A DNA stretch of 64,000 bases from Akkermansia sp. (GCA_030536145.1 JAUNQN010000006.1:1-64000); one strand, 5' to 3'. Positions 17,279-27,105 are shown, counted from the stretch's first letter. Notes: a model not told the origin generated them from the sequence alone. Translations and numbers: made by a program.

Positions 17279-18094
17279 GTGAAGCAATACCTGGAACTGC
17301 TGCGCGATGTGCTGGAGAACGGTGTGGGCCGCCAGGACCGCACCGGCACCGGCACCGTAGGCGTCTTCGGCCGCCAGGCCCGGTTCGACCTCCGCGAGGG
17401 GTTCCCCTGCCTGACCACCAAGAAACTCCACCTGCGCTCCATCATCTATGAGCTGCTGTGGTTCCTGAAAGGCAGCACCAATGTGCGCTACCTGCAGGAG
17501 AACGGCGTGAGCATTTGGGACGAGTGGGCGGACGAGAACGGCGACCTGGGCCCCGTGTACGGCTCCCAGTGGCGCGCCTGGCCGGATGGGCAGGGCGGCA
17601 GCATAGACCAGATTGCCAACCTGATACGCGGGCTGCGGGAGAACCCCTGGAGCCGCCGCCACCTGGTTTCCGCCTGGAACGTGGCAGAGGTGGACGGCAT
17701 GGCCCTGCCGCCCTGCCACTGCCTGTTCCAGTTCTGCGTGGTGCCCGCGCAGCAGGAGGGGCAGCGCCACGGCCTGAGCCTGCAGCTCTACCAGCGCAGC
17801 TGCGACCTGTTCCTGGGCGTGCCGTTCAACATAGCCAGCTATGCGCTGCTGCTCATGATGGTGGCGCAGGTGTGCGGGTATGAGGCACGGGAGTTTGTGC
17901 ACACCTACGGGGACCTGCACCTGTACCGCAACCACCTGGACCAGGCGCGCCTGCAGCTCACCCGTGAGCCGCGCCCGCTGCCTGTCATGCGCATCAATCC
18001 CGCCGTCACGGAGATTGACGGTTTCGACTTCAGCGATTTCACGCTGGAGAACTACGACCCCCACCCCCATATCAAGGCAGCCGTTTCCGTATGA
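17279..18094 (+). CDS. thyA: thymidylate synthase
   Basis: A 271-residue ThyA that methylates dUMP with methylenetetrahydrofolate. Motifs: [27 protein letters not shown], the nucleophile Cys in [29 protein letters not shown] and GDLHLYRNH. It begins with GTG. The stop overlaps the folA start by 4 bases (ATGA), so the two partner enzymes of the thymidylate cycle are translationally coupled. Confidence 0.96.
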   Translation: MKQYLELLRDVLENGVGRQDRTGTGTVGVFGRQARFDLREGFPCLTTKKLHLRSIIYELLWFLKGSTNVRYLQENGVSIWDEWADENGDLGPVYGSQWRAWPDGQGGSIDQIANLIRGLRENPWSRRHLVSAWNVAEVDGMALPPCHCLFQFCVVPAQQEGQRHGLSLQLYQRSCDLFLGVPFNIASYALLLMMVAQVCGYEAREFVHTYGDLHLYRNHLDQARLQLTREPRPLPVMRINPAVTEIDGFDFSDFTLENYDPHPHIKAAVSV

Positions 18095-18558
18095 CACCGC
18101 ATTTCACAGGCGTGGTGGCCATGACCGCAGACCGCGCCATCGGCATCCGCCAGTCCATTCCCTGGCGCTTGAGCGAGGATATGAAGCTCTTCAAGCGCAT
18201 TACCATGGGCCACCCCATCCTGATGGGGCGCAAGACCTGGGAGAGCCTGGGCCGCCCGCTCCCCGGTCGCCAGAATATCGTCCTGACCCGGGACAGCGCC
18301 TTCACGGCGGAAGGGGCGGTGGTCATCCATGACCTGGCGGAGCTGGATTCCCTGGAGCTGCAGGATGCGGAGGTGATGGTTATCGGCGGTGCGCAGGTGT
18401 ACGCCGCCCTGCTGGGGCGCATGGGGAAGCTCCACGTTTCCGAGGTGCAGGGGGAGTACGAGGCCGATACGTATTTCCCGGAGTTTGCCCATTTGTTCCC
18501 CCGCCGTACCGTGCAGGAGCAGTACGCGGGATTCACCCATGTCCTCTACACGCGGTAA
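18091..18558 (+). CDS. folA: dihydrofolate reductase
   Basis: A 155-residue DHFR regenerating tetrahydrofolate after ThyA. Motifs: [24 protein letters not shown] (folate site, Trp and Glu/Asp), [23 protein letters not shown] (NADPH site), [12 protein letters not shown] and the C-terminal strand. Starts inside the thyA stop. Confidence 0.95.
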   Translation: MTPHFTGVVAMTADRAIGIRQSIPWRLSEDMKLFKRITMGHPILMGRKTWESLGRPLPGRQNIVLTRDSAFTAEGAVVIHDLAELDSLELQDAEVMVIGGAQVYAALLGRMGKLHVSEVQGEYEADTYFPEFAHLFPRRTVQEQYAGFTHVLYTR

Positions 18559-19465
18559 GCACCTGCCGTACCGGCATACCCCGGCGCACCTGGCTGCCCT
18601 GGGCGCAGCCCTGTGTTTCGGGCTGATGAGCCCCATGTGCAAGGTGGGCATGGAGGGCGGCGTGATAGACGGCCTGTCCCTCTCCATGATGCGCCTGGGC
18701 GGTGCGGCGGTGCTGTTCTGGCTTGTCTCCCTCTTCACCCCCCGGGAGCGCGTGGACTGGCGGAAGGATTTGCCGATGCTGCTGGGCATGTCACTGTGCG
18801 GCATGGGGGTGAACCAGGTGTTCTATGTGTGCGGCCTGGGGTACACCTCCCCCACCAATGCTTGCGTGATAGCCACCACCACCCCGGTGTTCACGCTGCT
18901 CATGTCCATATTGGTGCTGCACCTGGCCGTGACGGCGCGCATGGTGGCGGGGCTGGCACTGGCCGCCGCGGGCGCGCTGGTGCTCTGCTCCGGCTCACAG
19001 GGCGGTGCCAGCGGCAACCTGCTGGGGGATGCCATGTGCGTGGTTTCCCAGTTTTCCGCCGCGTGCTACTTTGTGTTCTTCGGCCGCGTGGTGAAACGGT
19101 ACAGCCCGGTCACGCTCATGAAGTGGCTGTTCACCATTTCCGCCGTGGTCATGCTCCCGTTCATCCTGCCCGGCATGTGTGCCGCGCCCTGGCAGGAGCT
19201 GACCTTGCGCAGCGCCCTGGGCGCCGGCTATGTGGTGGCGGGCGGCTCCTTCCTGAGCTACCTGCTGCTCATCTATGCACAGCGCCATCTCAAGCCGCCC
19301 ACCGTGGCCACGTACAATTACGTGCAGCCTGCGGTGGCCGCCACCGTGGGTGTGGTCCTGGGGCTGGATATCCTTACCTGGCAGAAAATCCTGGCGGTGG
19401 CGCTGATTGCCGTGGGCGTGTACTTTGTGACCCACCTGCGCAGCGGGAAGGGCGCAAAACCCTGA
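18539..19465 (+). CDS. EamA/DMT-family transporter
   Basis: A 308-residue inner-membrane protein with about ten hydrophobic segments arranged as two EamA repeats (first LAALGAALCFGLMSPMCKVG, second beginning near NLLGDAMCVVSQFSAACYFVFFG). The family exports small metabolites such as amino acids; the substrate is unknown. The start at 18539 overlaps the end of folA by 20 bases and gives a short cytosolic N-terminus before the first membrane helix. Convergent with the GH89 gene. Confidence 0.85.
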   Translation: MSSTRGKHLPYRHTPAHLAALGAALCFGLMSPMCKVGMEGGVIDGLSLSMMRLGGAAVLFWLVSLFTPRERVDWRKDLPMLLGMSLCGMGVNQVFYVCGLGYTSPTNACVIATTTPVFTLLMSILVLHLAVTARMVAGLALAAAGALVLCSGSQGGASGNLLGDAMCVVSQFSAACYFVFFGRVVKRYSPVTLMKWLFTISAVVMLPFILPGMCAAPWQELTLRSALGAGYVVAGGSFLSYLLLIYAQRHLKPPTVATYNYVQPAVAATVGVVLGLDILTWQKILAVALIAVGVYFVTHLRSGKGAKP

Positions 19466-19486
19466 CCCGGCTGCGCACGGGAGCCG

Positions 19487-21739
19487 TTATTTGCCGAGGA
19501 TACGCCCGGCAATGTCCAGGATATTGCCTTGCGGGGCGGTGAGGAGCGGGATTTCCGCCGTGGGGAAGGCATCCTGGATGCGGTCGATATCCGGGTCTGT
19601 CTCAATGGTGCGGGAGATGTCCTCGCCGTTGTTGGAGACGGACTCCAATTCCGTTTCCACGTCCTGGGCGGTGCCGGTGCGCAGCTCCTGCAGGCGCTTG
19701 TCCAGGAAGACGGACCAGCGGGGCAGGTAGTAGCAGCGCATCATTTCAGAGAAATGGCGGTGCGCGTAGTCGTTCAGGGAGGTGTTGCCCTTTGCCCAGG
19801 TGGAAAGCATGCGGCGCAGGGTGCGGCGCATCTCGGCACGGGCTTCCGGGTTGGTGCCGCCCTTGTTGGCGGCTCCCTGCTCATAGCAGCCCAGCAGGTA
19901 GTGCTCCGTGGTGGCCAGGGCATCCGCGCTCTGCTCCAGCAGCTGCTTGAACCCGGCGGCGTGGCGGGAGAAGGATTCCGTGTCCCGCTGCCGGTAATCC
20001 TGCTCCAGGCATGGCAGCAGGGCGCGGGCGCGGTCCCCCAGCACCTGCTGGAGCACGGAGGCCAGGTCATAGCGGAAGGTGGGGCTTTCCGCCAGGGCCG
20101 GGCGGGCACGCCCCGCCTGCAGCATGAGCTGCGCTGCGCGCTCCACGGTGGCGGGGTTGTAGTACTGCCGGGAATCTGACCAAGTGGTGACGCTCTCCGC
20201 CGTCAGCGACGGGCGGGCGCAGAGCAGGTTCTCCAGGCTGCCCTCGCGCATGCCTGTGGGGGCGTACACGGAGGAAGCCAGCAGGGAGAGGGCCTGTACC
20301 AGGCGTGAGTCCTCCACGCCGTACCGCTGTGCGGCATATCGGCCCAGGAAGGCGGGGCGGTCGATGCGGTTGCGTATCTGGTTGACGCGCCGGGTGAGCA
20401 GGGCATAGTAGAGCGGATTGGTCTCCACGCCCTCCGACAGCAGGCCGATACCCACGCAGTCCTCCGCCATCTTGCCGATGTGGCCGCCGGATTCCGGGCA
20501 GAAGTTCTCCAGCAGGGGCAGGCTGCCGTACAGGCCCTGCTTGCCGCCAAAGTTGGACAGCTCGCACCAGATGAGCGGGAACCCGTCCACCTGCGGGCGT
20601 TTCAGGCTCTTGTGGGTGCGGTAGTAGGGGTCGTGCTCCGGGGTGGGGTCCTTGTCCAGCAGCAGGATGAGCGTGTGGTCCTTGTCCAGCCCGGCCAGGA
20701 GCTTTTTCAGGGGATTCTGCGCCCAGGCCTGGAGCATCCAGTAGGAACCGGGGGAAGCCTTTTGCATGGCCTTCTGCACGGCGCGGCCGCAGGCCTCCAG
20801 GTCTGCCTTGCCGGGCTTGCCACCCTCGTGGAAGAGGTCGCCGCCGAATGCCTTGGCGCGGTAGCCGTAGTGCTTCTCCAGCAGCTCATACCAGCGGGCG
20901 GCCAGCTTGGGGAAATCCGGGGAGGAGGGGTCCAGCACGGCGGGGCGCCGGTAGCCCGCCACCCACTCTCCCTGGGGCAGCAGCTGCCCGTCCACGGCAG
21001 CGGGGTCCATGTCATGCGGCAGGAATCCCACATAGCCTTGCAGCACGGGCTCCATGCCCAGCTCCAGCATGCGCTGCACGATGAAGCGGCCCAGCTCCGC
21101 CTCTTGGCGGATGATGTCGGGATGCACGGGGCCGCCCTCGCCCTCCAGATTGCCCATGAGCCACCAGGCGGAGTAGGCGGGGTTGGCGATAAAGGCCTGC
21201 ACCTGTTCCTGCGGGCAGCCCAGGCCGGTCAGGAACTCCTGCCACACGGCCTCCAACCCGGAGAAAACGGGCATGTACTTGTACCCGGCCAGGGCCAGCC
21301 TGTCCAGCTCCTGCGCCCAGCGCTCCCTGTCCCAGTGGGTGCCGCTGTAGCAGAGCGTGCAGTAGTTGAACGCCAGGTTGAACGCGCGCGTGCGCGGCAC
21401 CTCCACCGGTTTCTCCGGCAGCACCAGGCGTGCATGCTCTGCGTTGTCCCCGTTCCAGGAGAGGTGAACCCCCGCCAGCTCGCGCAGGTAGTAGCCGTAG
21501 GCACGCATGCATTCGCTGCGCGTGGCGGCGCTCACCACCAGTTTGCCGCACTCCGCGGAAAGGCGCGGGGCAGGCAGCTCCGCCAGGCGGAACTCCACTC
21601 GCCCGGCAAACTGCGGGGTCACGCGCTCCACGGCGGCTGAAAGCGCGGCAAGCTCCCCATCCCGGGGAGCTTGCGCATACAGTGCAGGGGGGAATGCCAG
21701 GGCTGCCAGCAGCAGCCCGGTGGCTTGGGCCGTATTCAC
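19487..21739 (-). CDS. alpha-N-acetylglucosaminidase, GH89, secreted
   Basis: A 750-residue NAGLU-like enzyme removing terminal alpha-GlcNAc, a cap of gastric-type mucin O-glycans. A signal peptide (residues 1-23) is followed by the NAGLU N-terminal domain, the TIM barrel starting at FNLAFNYCTLCYSGTHWDRERW (120-141) and an all-helical C-terminal domain. Probable catalytic acids are Glu305 (FGGDLFHEGG) and Glu436 (GLLSEGVETNPLYY), and the family motif WCELSNFGGKQGLYG (391-405) is intact. Its start overlaps the GspG pseudopilin gene by 4 bases, so it is the terminal, translationally coupled gene of the secretion cluster. Confidence 0.9.
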   Translation of the reverse strand: MNTAQATGLLLAALAFPPALYAQAPRDGELAALSAAVERVTPQFAGRVEFRLAELPAPRLSAECGKLVVSAATRSECMRAYGYYLRELAGVHLSWNGDNAEHARLVLPEKPVEVPRTRAFNLAFNYCTLCYSGTHWDRERWAQELDRLALAGYKYMPVFSGLEAVWQEFLTGLGCPQEQVQAFIANPAYSAWWLMGNLEGEGGPVHPDIIRQEAELGRFIVQRMLELGMEPVLQGYVGFLPHDMDPAAVDGQLLPQGEWVAGYRRPAVLDPSSPDFPKLAARWYELLEKHYGYRAKAFGGDLFHEGGKPGKADLEACGRAVQKAMQKASPGSYWMLQAWAQNPLKKLLAGLDKDHTLILLLDKDPTPEHDPYYRTHKSLKRPQVDGFPLIWCELSNFGGKQGLYGSLPLLENFCPESGGHIGKMAEDCVGIGLLSEGVETNPLYYALLTRRVNQIRNRIDRPAFLGRYAAQRYGVEDSRLVQALSLLASSVYAPTGMREGSLENLLCARPSLTAESVTTWSDSRQYYNPATVERAAQLMLQAGRARPALAESPTFRYDLASVLQQVLGDRARALLPCLEQDYRQRDTESFSRHAAGFKQLLEQSADALATTEHYLLGCYEQGAANKGGTNPEARAEMRRTLRRMLSTWAKGNTSLNDYAHRHFSEMMRCYYLPRWSVFLDKRLQELRTGTAQDVETELESVSNNGEDISRTIETDPDIDRIQDAFPTAEIPLLTAPQGNILDIAGRILGK

Positions 21740-22359
21740 TTGTAGGAACGTATGTTGGTTACGTTGTCGGCGTTGTCGCCGTCCTTGGACTTGCCGTCGC
21801 CCAGGGCATCGCCGCCCAGGGAGAAGATGTCGAAGTCCGGGTTGAAGCCCTTGCCGGCCTTGCCCTTGGAGTCCTCCTGCTCAAAGCCGAGGCGGTAGCG
21901 GTAGGGATTGCCCCAGGGGTCCAGGATGACAAAGCGCTTCTTGCGGCCGTCCTTGGTGCGGATCTGCTTCTTGATGACGGGAATGCCATCCAGAATCTCC
22001 TTGGACTTGGTGTCCTTGATGATGGAGAAGGTGGTGCAGTAGGGCGGCAGCTCCACGCCATCCTCCTTGTCCGGCTGGCCGTCGTTGTCGGCATCGCGGT
22101 ACAGGGCGGTGTACATCACGTTGGAGCTGGCCTCGTCTCCCGTGCCGTCCGGCAGGATGCCGCTGTTGTCGGCACGGTAGGCGTTCATGCAGCTTTCCAG
22201 CTGGGCCACCTGGTTCTGGGCGGTGCTGCTCAGCTTCTTGTTGGTGATATAGCTGCGCACGCCCAGCAGCACCACGGAGAGCATGGCCAGGATGGCAATG
22301 CAGATGAGAATCTCAATCAGCGTGAAGCCGCTGCGCTTGGAGACGAGGTTCAGTTTCAT
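21736..22359 (-). CDS. gspG: type II secretion major pseudopilin-like protein
   Basis: A 207-residue prepilin with class III signal RSGFTLIEILICIAILAML: cleavage after Gly, Phe +1, Glu +5. The C-terminus has the GspG pattern DPWGNPYRY, then DFDIFSLGGDALGDG with Asp-rich Ca-binding character. A further Asp-rich loop (DADNDGQPDKED) resembles an EF-hand-like calcium site. Longer than classical GspG (about 140). It lies 6 bases after gspF and overlaps the GH89 gene by ATGA. Confidence 0.88.
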   Translation of the reverse strand: MKLNLVSKRSGFTLIEILICIAILAMLSVVLLGVRSYITNKKLSSTAQNQVAQLESCMNAYRADNSGILPDGTGDEASSNVMYTALYRDADNDGQPDKEDGVELPPYCTTFSIIKDTKSKEILDGIPVIKKQIRTKDGRKKRFVILDPWGNPYRYRLGFEQEDSKGKAGKGFNPDFDIFSLGGDALGDGKSKDGDNADNVTNIRSYK

Positions 22360-22365
22360 GGCGCG

Positions 22366-23658
22366 TTAGACGGTTTCGATGATCTTCATCATCGGCATGA
22401 ACATGGCGAGCACGATGGAACCCACCACCACGGCCAGGAACACAATCATGAGCGGCTCCAGCATGGCGGTCATGGCGGTCACGTTGTTGTCCACCTCTTC
22501 ATCGTACACGTCGGCCACCTTCATGAGCATGTCCGGCAGCTGGCCGGTCTCCTCACCCACGTCTACCATGGAAATCATCATGGGCGGGAACACGGGGGAG
22601 GCGCTCATCGGCGTCACGATGGGCTCGCCTTCGCGCACGGCATCGTGAATCTTCGTCACGGCATCGGACACCACCACGTTGCCGGCGGTGTCACGGGTGA
22701 TGAGCAGGGCCTGCAGGATGGGCACGCCGGAGGAGACCAGGGTGCCGAAGGTGCGGGAGAAGCGGGCCACGGAGCTCACCTTGATGAGCTGGCCCAGCTT
22801 GGGCATCTTGAGCATGAAAGTGTCGATGGCACGGCCGCCGGCGGGGGTGCGCTTCCAAGCCAGCAGGCCGAGGATGGCGGCCACCACCACGATGATGGCG
22901 AGCACGGCGTTCGGAATCACGGGAATGACATCACAGGCCATGCAATTGTCGGAGAAGTTGAACACGAACTCCGACAGGGCGGGCAGCTCCATGTTCTGGC
23001 TCTCGAACATGCCCTTGAACTTGGGCACGATGACGAGCATGAGGAAGACGAGGATACCCACGGCAATGGTGAGGATGATGCAGGGGTAGACCATGGCGGA
23101 GGTAATCTTGCCGCGCAGCTTGTTGGCCTTTTCCTGGTACTCTGCAAGGCGGTTGAGCACCACCTCCAGCACGCCGCCCAGCTCACCGGCCTTCACCATG
23201 TTCACAAAGAGCTTGTTGAAGAGCTTGGGGTAGGCGGCCAGGGCCTCGGAGAAGGTGGCGCCGCCCTGTACGGCCTCGCCCAGCGCCTTGATGGTGGCGC
23301 GCAGGTTGGCGTTCGGCTCCTGCTTGGCCAGCACGTTCAAGCTCTGGAGCAGGGGCAGGCCTGCATCGATAAGCGTGGCCAGCTGGCGGGTGAAGATCAT
23401 CAGCTCGCGCTGTTTCACGCCGGCACCGGCCTTGCCGCCCTCCTTGTTCTTCTTGACGGGACCGCCGGCCTTGGCCTCCTTCTTTTTCTGGGCCTTGGCG
23501 GCAGCTGCTGCGTTCTTGGCGTCCGTCTCCTCGCACTCGCGGACCAGCAGGCCCTTGGAGCGAATTTCTTCCATGGCTGCAATCTTGCTGTCAGCCGTGA
23601 TGAAGCCTGTGGATTCTGCGCCGTTCTGGTCCAGCGCTGTATACTTGAAATTAGGCAT
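22366..23658 (-). CDS. gspF: type II secretion/type IV pilus inner-membrane platform protein
   Basis: A 430-residue GspF/PilC protein with two T2SSF domains and three membrane helices (near residues 190-215, 245-270 and the C-terminal VVVGSIVLAMFMPM). An Ala/Lys-rich linker (about residues 48-75) follows an N-terminal Y-T-A-LDQNG segment typical of the family. It transmits ATPase motion to the pseudopilus. It has its own promoter in the 69-base gap after gspE. Confidence 0.92.
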   Translation of the reverse strand: MPNFKYTALDQNGAESTGFITADSKIAAMEEIRSKGLLVRECEETDAKNAAAAAKAQKKKEAKAGGPVKKNKEGGKAGAGVKQRELMIFTRQLATLIDAGLPLLQSLNVLAKQEPNANLRATIKALGEAVQGGATFSEALAAYPKLFNKLFVNMVKAGELGGVLEVVLNRLAEYQEKANKLRGKITSAMVYPCIILTIAVGILVFLMLVIVPKFKGMFESQNMELPALSEFVFNFSDNCMACDVIPVIPNAVLAIIVVVAAILGLLAWKRTPAGGRAIDTFMLKMPKLGQLIKVSSVARFSRTFGTLVSSGVPILQALLITRDTAGNVVVSDAVTKIHDAVREGEPIVTPMSASPVFPPMMISMVDVGEETGQLPDMLMKVADVYDEEVDNNVTAMTAMLEPLMIVFLAVVVGSIVLAMFMPMMKIIETV

Positions 23659-23694
23659 GTCTTGTTAGGTGTGTTTGGAAAATCCGTTATGAGA

Positions 23695-23723
23695 AAGATA
23701 GCAAATCCCCCTTGCGGAGTCAA
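23695..23723 (-). promoter_or_regulatory. internal promoter before gspF
   Basis: Minus strand TTGACT, 17 bp, TATCTT, about 36 bases before the gspF ATG. It would let gspF, gspG and the GH89 gene be made separately from the two ATPases. Confidence 0.6.
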
Positions 23724-23727
23724 GCCA

Positions 23728-25395
23728 TTAAGTGTATTTAAGTACTTCTTCGATGGTGGTATTGCCTTCAAAGATGTTCTGGATGCCGTCTTCTCGCAGG
23801 GTGCGCATGCCCAGCTCAATGGCTTTCTGCTTGAGCACCAGGGAGGGAACGTTGTCCGTGATGAGCTCCTTGATGGGGTCTGTGACGTTCAGCAGCTCAT
23901 GGATGCCCTTGCGGCCCTTGTAGCCGGTGTTGGCGCACTTGTCGCACCTGCCGCCGGTGAAGAACTGCTGGGAGCCGATGAGGCTTGGGCTGATGCCCAG
24001 CTGCATGAGCAGGGCGTTGGAGGGCTGGTAGGGCGTCTTGCAGTACGGGCAGATGGTACGCACCAGGCGCTGGCCCAGCACGCCAAGCAGCGTGGCTGCC
24101 AGCAGGAAGGACTGCACGCCCATGTCGATGAAGCGCGTCACGGCGCCGGCGGCATCGTTGGTATGCAGGGTGGAGAGGACCAGGTGGCCCGTCAGTGCTG
24201 CCTGGATGGCAATCTGCGCGGTGTCCTGGTCACGGATTTCGCCCACCAGGATGCGGTCCGGGTCCTGGCGGAGGAAGGCACGCAGCACGCGCGGGAAGGT
24301 CACGCCGATCTGCTCGTTGATGGGCACCTGCACAATGCCGTCGATGTCGTATTCCACGGGATCCTCAGCGGTGAGGAGCTTGGAATCGATGGTGTTCACC
24401 TCTCTCAGGGCGGCGTACAGGGTGGTGGTCTTACCGGAACCGGTGGGGCCTGTCACCACGAAAATGCCGTTCGGCTTGGCCACGGTGTCCAGAATGTACT
24501 CATGGATGTAGGGGGCCAGGTTGAGCTTGTTGAGGTCCAGCACGATGTTGTTGCGGTCCAGCACGCGGAGCACCACGGATTCACCGTACTGGGTGGGCAG
24601 GGAGTTCACACGCATATCCACGCGGTTCTCACCCACTTTCATCACGATACGGCCATCCTGCGGCACGCGGCGCTCTGCAATGTTCATGCCGGCCATCACC
24701 TTCACGCGGGAAATCACCGGGTTGGCCAGGTGCACGGGCGGTGGCGCCATTTCATACAGGGCGCCGTCCACGCGGTAGCGGATCTTGAATTCCTTCTCGA
24801 AGGGCTCCAGGTGGATATCGGATGCCTTCTCCTTGATGGCCTGGGTAATCACCAGGTTCACAAACTTGATGACGGGGGCGGCGTTGGCCTCCTCGGCGCC
24901 GTCCTGGCTGGTCAGGCTCATGGAGCCCATTTCCTCCAGCAGGTCGGTCATGGCCGCATCGTTGCCGCCGTAGCACTCTGCAATGCGGGCGCGTACCTCG
25001 TAATCCGGGGCCACGTGCAGGTACACGTCCTTGCCGGTGGCAATGCGCAGGTCATCGATGGTCTGCGGGTTCAGCGGGTCCTCCAGGCAGACGTAGAGGC
25101 CCTCGCCCTCGCGGTACTCGATGGGCAGCGCGCCGTGCAGGCGCGCCTGGTGTGCGGGCAGCATGGCCAGCACATCCGCAGGCGGGGTGAAGTTCTCCAG
25201 GGAAACGTACTGGGCGCCCACCTCGTTGGCAATGATGCTCCAGAAATCCTCCGGCGCACCGATGATACCGAAATCGATGAGGGTTTCCCACAGCTCCTTG
25301 GCACTGGTGGCCTGCTCCTCCATCACCTCCTTGGCGACGGATTTGTCCAGCATGCCGTTGTTGACGAAAACATCAAGTGCAGTCTCAATATTCAT
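23728..25395 (-). CDS. gspE: GspE/PilB-type secretion ATPase 1
   Basis: A 555-residue assembly ATPase. Order of domains: MshEN-type N-terminal domain (1-145), N2 domain with ASDIHLEP (191-198), Walker A GPTGSGKTTT (316-325), Asp box TAEDPVEY, Walker B RILVGEIRDQDTA, His box TLHTNDA, and a four-Cys zinc module (CPYCKTPY with CDKCANTGYKGRKGI). It energises pseudopilus or pilus extension. It follows the second ATPase by 28 bases. Confidence 0.93.
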   Translation of the reverse strand: MNIETALDVFVNNGMLDKSVAKEVMEEQATSAKELWETLIDFGIIGAPEDFWSIIANEVGAQYVSLENFTPPADVLAMLPAHQARLHGALPIEYREGEGLYVCLEDPLNPQTIDDLRIATGKDVYLHVAPDYEVRARIAECYGGNDAAMTDLLEEMGSMSLTSQDGAEEANAAPVIKFVNLVITQAIKEKASDIHLEPFEKEFKIRYRVDGALYEMAPPPVHLANPVISRVKVMAGMNIAERRVPQDGRIVMKVGENRVDMRVNSLPTQYGESVVLRVLDRNNIVLDLNKLNLAPYIHEYILDTVAKPNGIFVVTGPTGSGKTTTLYAALREVNTIDSKLLTAEDPVEYDIDGIVQVPINEQIGVTFPRVLRAFLRQDPDRILVGEIRDQDTAQIAIQAALTGHLVLSTLHTNDAAGAVTRFIDMGVQSFLLAATLLGVLGQRLVRTICPYCKTPYQPSNALLMQLGISPSLIGSQQFFTGGRCDKCANTGYKGRKGIHELLNVTDPIKELITDNVPSLVLKQKAIELGMRTLREDGIQNIFEGNTTIEEVLKYT

Positions 25396-25423
25396 GATTG
25401 GGGGAAGGGGGGTAAGGGGTGGT

Positions 25424-27046
25424 TCAGCTGGCGTCGCCGGTGGTTACGCGGATGACCTCGTCCGGCGCAAGCAGGCCGGCCAGCACCTTGCGGATGCCGT
25501 CCTCACGCAGGGTGCGCATGCCCAGCTCACGGGCACGCTTGCGCAGCTGCGCGGAGGTCATGTCGGAGTTGATCAGGCCGCGCACGTCATCCGTGACCTG
25601 GAAAATCTCAAAGATGCCCATACGGCCCTTCATGCCCTTGCCGCGGCAGCGCTCACAGCCGCCGGGGCGCGGCAGCTTGATGCCGTGGGTAATGTCGATA
25701 CCCAGCGTGCGGGATTCCTTCTCCGTGAGCTGGCCGTCAATCTTGCAGTCGCACAGGCGGCGGCAGAGGCGCTGGGCCATGATGGCGCGCACGGCGGAGG
25801 CGATGAGGAAGCGGTCCACGCCCATATCCGCAAGACGTGCCACGGAGGACGGGGCGTCATTGGTGTGCAGGGTGGAGAGCACCAGGTGGCCGGTCATGGC
25901 GGCCTGGATGGCGATACCTGCGGTCTCGCCGTCTCGAATCTCACCCACCATGATGATGTTGGGGGCCTGGCGGAGCATGGCTCGCAGGGCGGCGGCGAAG
26001 GTCATGCCAATCTCGGAGCGGATCATAACCTGGTTGATGCCGCTCATCTCGTATTCCACGGGGTCCTCAGCGGTGATAATCTTCTTGTCCGGGCGGTTCA
26101 GGCGGTTCAGGCAGGCGTACAGCGTCGTCGTCTTACCGGAACCGGTGGGGCCGGTCACCAGAATCACGCCGTCCGGCAGGGCCACCAGGCGGTCGAACAC
26201 GGCCTCGTCATCGGAAAGGAAGCCCAGCTGCTGCAGCCCCAGGGAAAGCGCGGACTTGTCCAGGATACGCATAACCACGGATTCGCCGTGGCTGGAGGGC
26301 ACGGTGCTGACACGGAGGTCGATATGCACGCCGTCCCGCAGGTCAAGCTCGATACGGCCGTCCTGCGGCACGCGCTTCTCTGCAATGCTCATGGTGGAGC
26401 TCATCACCTTCAGGCGCGCCACGATGGGCCCCAGGAGTTTCTTGGGGTGGTTGGCCACCTCCACCAAGCGTCCGTCCACGCGGTAGCGCACACGCACGCG
26501 GTCCAGCATGGGCTCGATGTGGATATCGGATGCGCGCATGTTGTGGGCCTCGTTGAACATGTTGTCTACCAGTTCGATGATAGGGGCCTCCATGTCGCCC
26601 TTCTTGAATTCCACCTTCTCCGGGTAGTACTTCTTGATGGCGTCGTCCAGCATGCGGGGCGTGGTCACAAAGTAGCTCAGCTCACGGCCCACGAACTGCT
26701 GGATGTTGTCCATGCGCATCATGTCGAACGGGTCGTCGATAGCCACCTGCAGGGAATAGCCGTCATCCCCCAGCGGGATAAAGCGCAGGCGGCGTGCCAG
26801 CTCCTCGTCCACCTGGGCAAGCATGCCCGGGTCCACCTGTATGGTGGAGATGTCCACGTACTCCAGGCCGGAGTTCACGGCTGCCACCTGGGCAATATAG
26901 TCTGCCGGCAGGTAGCCGTTGTTGGTGATGTATTCAATGACGCTGTCCGTCGGGGGAACCTGCTGGCGTATGGCATCCAGAGTCTCCTGGGCCATGCCCC
27001 CGGATTCTACCAGGAGCTGAAGGAGGAAGTTTTCGTTGGAGTACAC
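25424..27046 (-). CDS. GspE/PilB-type secretion ATPase 2
   Basis: A 540-residue paralogue of the neighbouring ATPase: MshEN-like N-terminus, ASDIHIEP, Walker A GPTGSGKTTTLYA, TAEDPVEYEM, Walker B IIMVGEIRDGETAG, TLHTNDAPS and a zinc module (LCDCKIDG with CERCRGKGMKGRMGI). It is not a retraction ATPase of the PilT kind, which lacks the zinc module and MshEN domain. The start is GTG at 27046. First gene of the cluster, with a promoter at 27106-27134 and a leader of about 50 bases. Confidence 0.92.
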   Translation of the reverse strand: MYSNENFLLQLLVESGGMAQETLDAIRQQVPPTDSVIEYITNNGYLPADYIAQVAAVNSGLEYVDISTIQVDPGMLAQVDEELARRLRFIPLGDDGYSLQVAIDDPFDMMRMDNIQQFVGRELSYFVTTPRMLDDAIKKYYPEKVEFKKGDMEAPIIELVDNMFNEAHNMRASDIHIEPMLDRVRVRYRVDGRLVEVANHPKKLLGPIVARLKVMSSTMSIAEKRVPQDGRIELDLRDGVHIDLRVSTVPSSHGESVVMRILDKSALSLGLQQLGFLSDDEAVFDRLVALPDGVILVTGPTGSGKTTTLYACLNRLNRPDKKIITAEDPVEYEMSGINQVMIRSEIGMTFAAALRAMLRQAPNIIMVGEIRDGETAGIAIQAAMTGHLVLSTLHTNDAPSSVARLADMGVDRFLIASAVRAIMAQRLCRRLCDCKIDGQLTEKESRTLGIDITHGIKLPRPGGCERCRGKGMKGRMGIFEIFQVTDDVRGLINSDMTSAQLRKRARELGMRTLREDGIRKVLAGLLAPDEVIRVTTGDAS

Positions 27047-27105
27047 GGCTGTTAATGGTTGTGTGAAATTCGGTCAGGCTGCGGATTGCCGCCCTATAAT
27101 GTGTC

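Noticed and set aside
21430-25455. A 1341-codon open frame antisense to the GH89 and secretion genes
   Set aside because: Composition is dominated by His, Gly, Leu and Val with no domain, and the opposite strand carries five well-supported gene segments. It is a by-product of GC-rich codon third positions.
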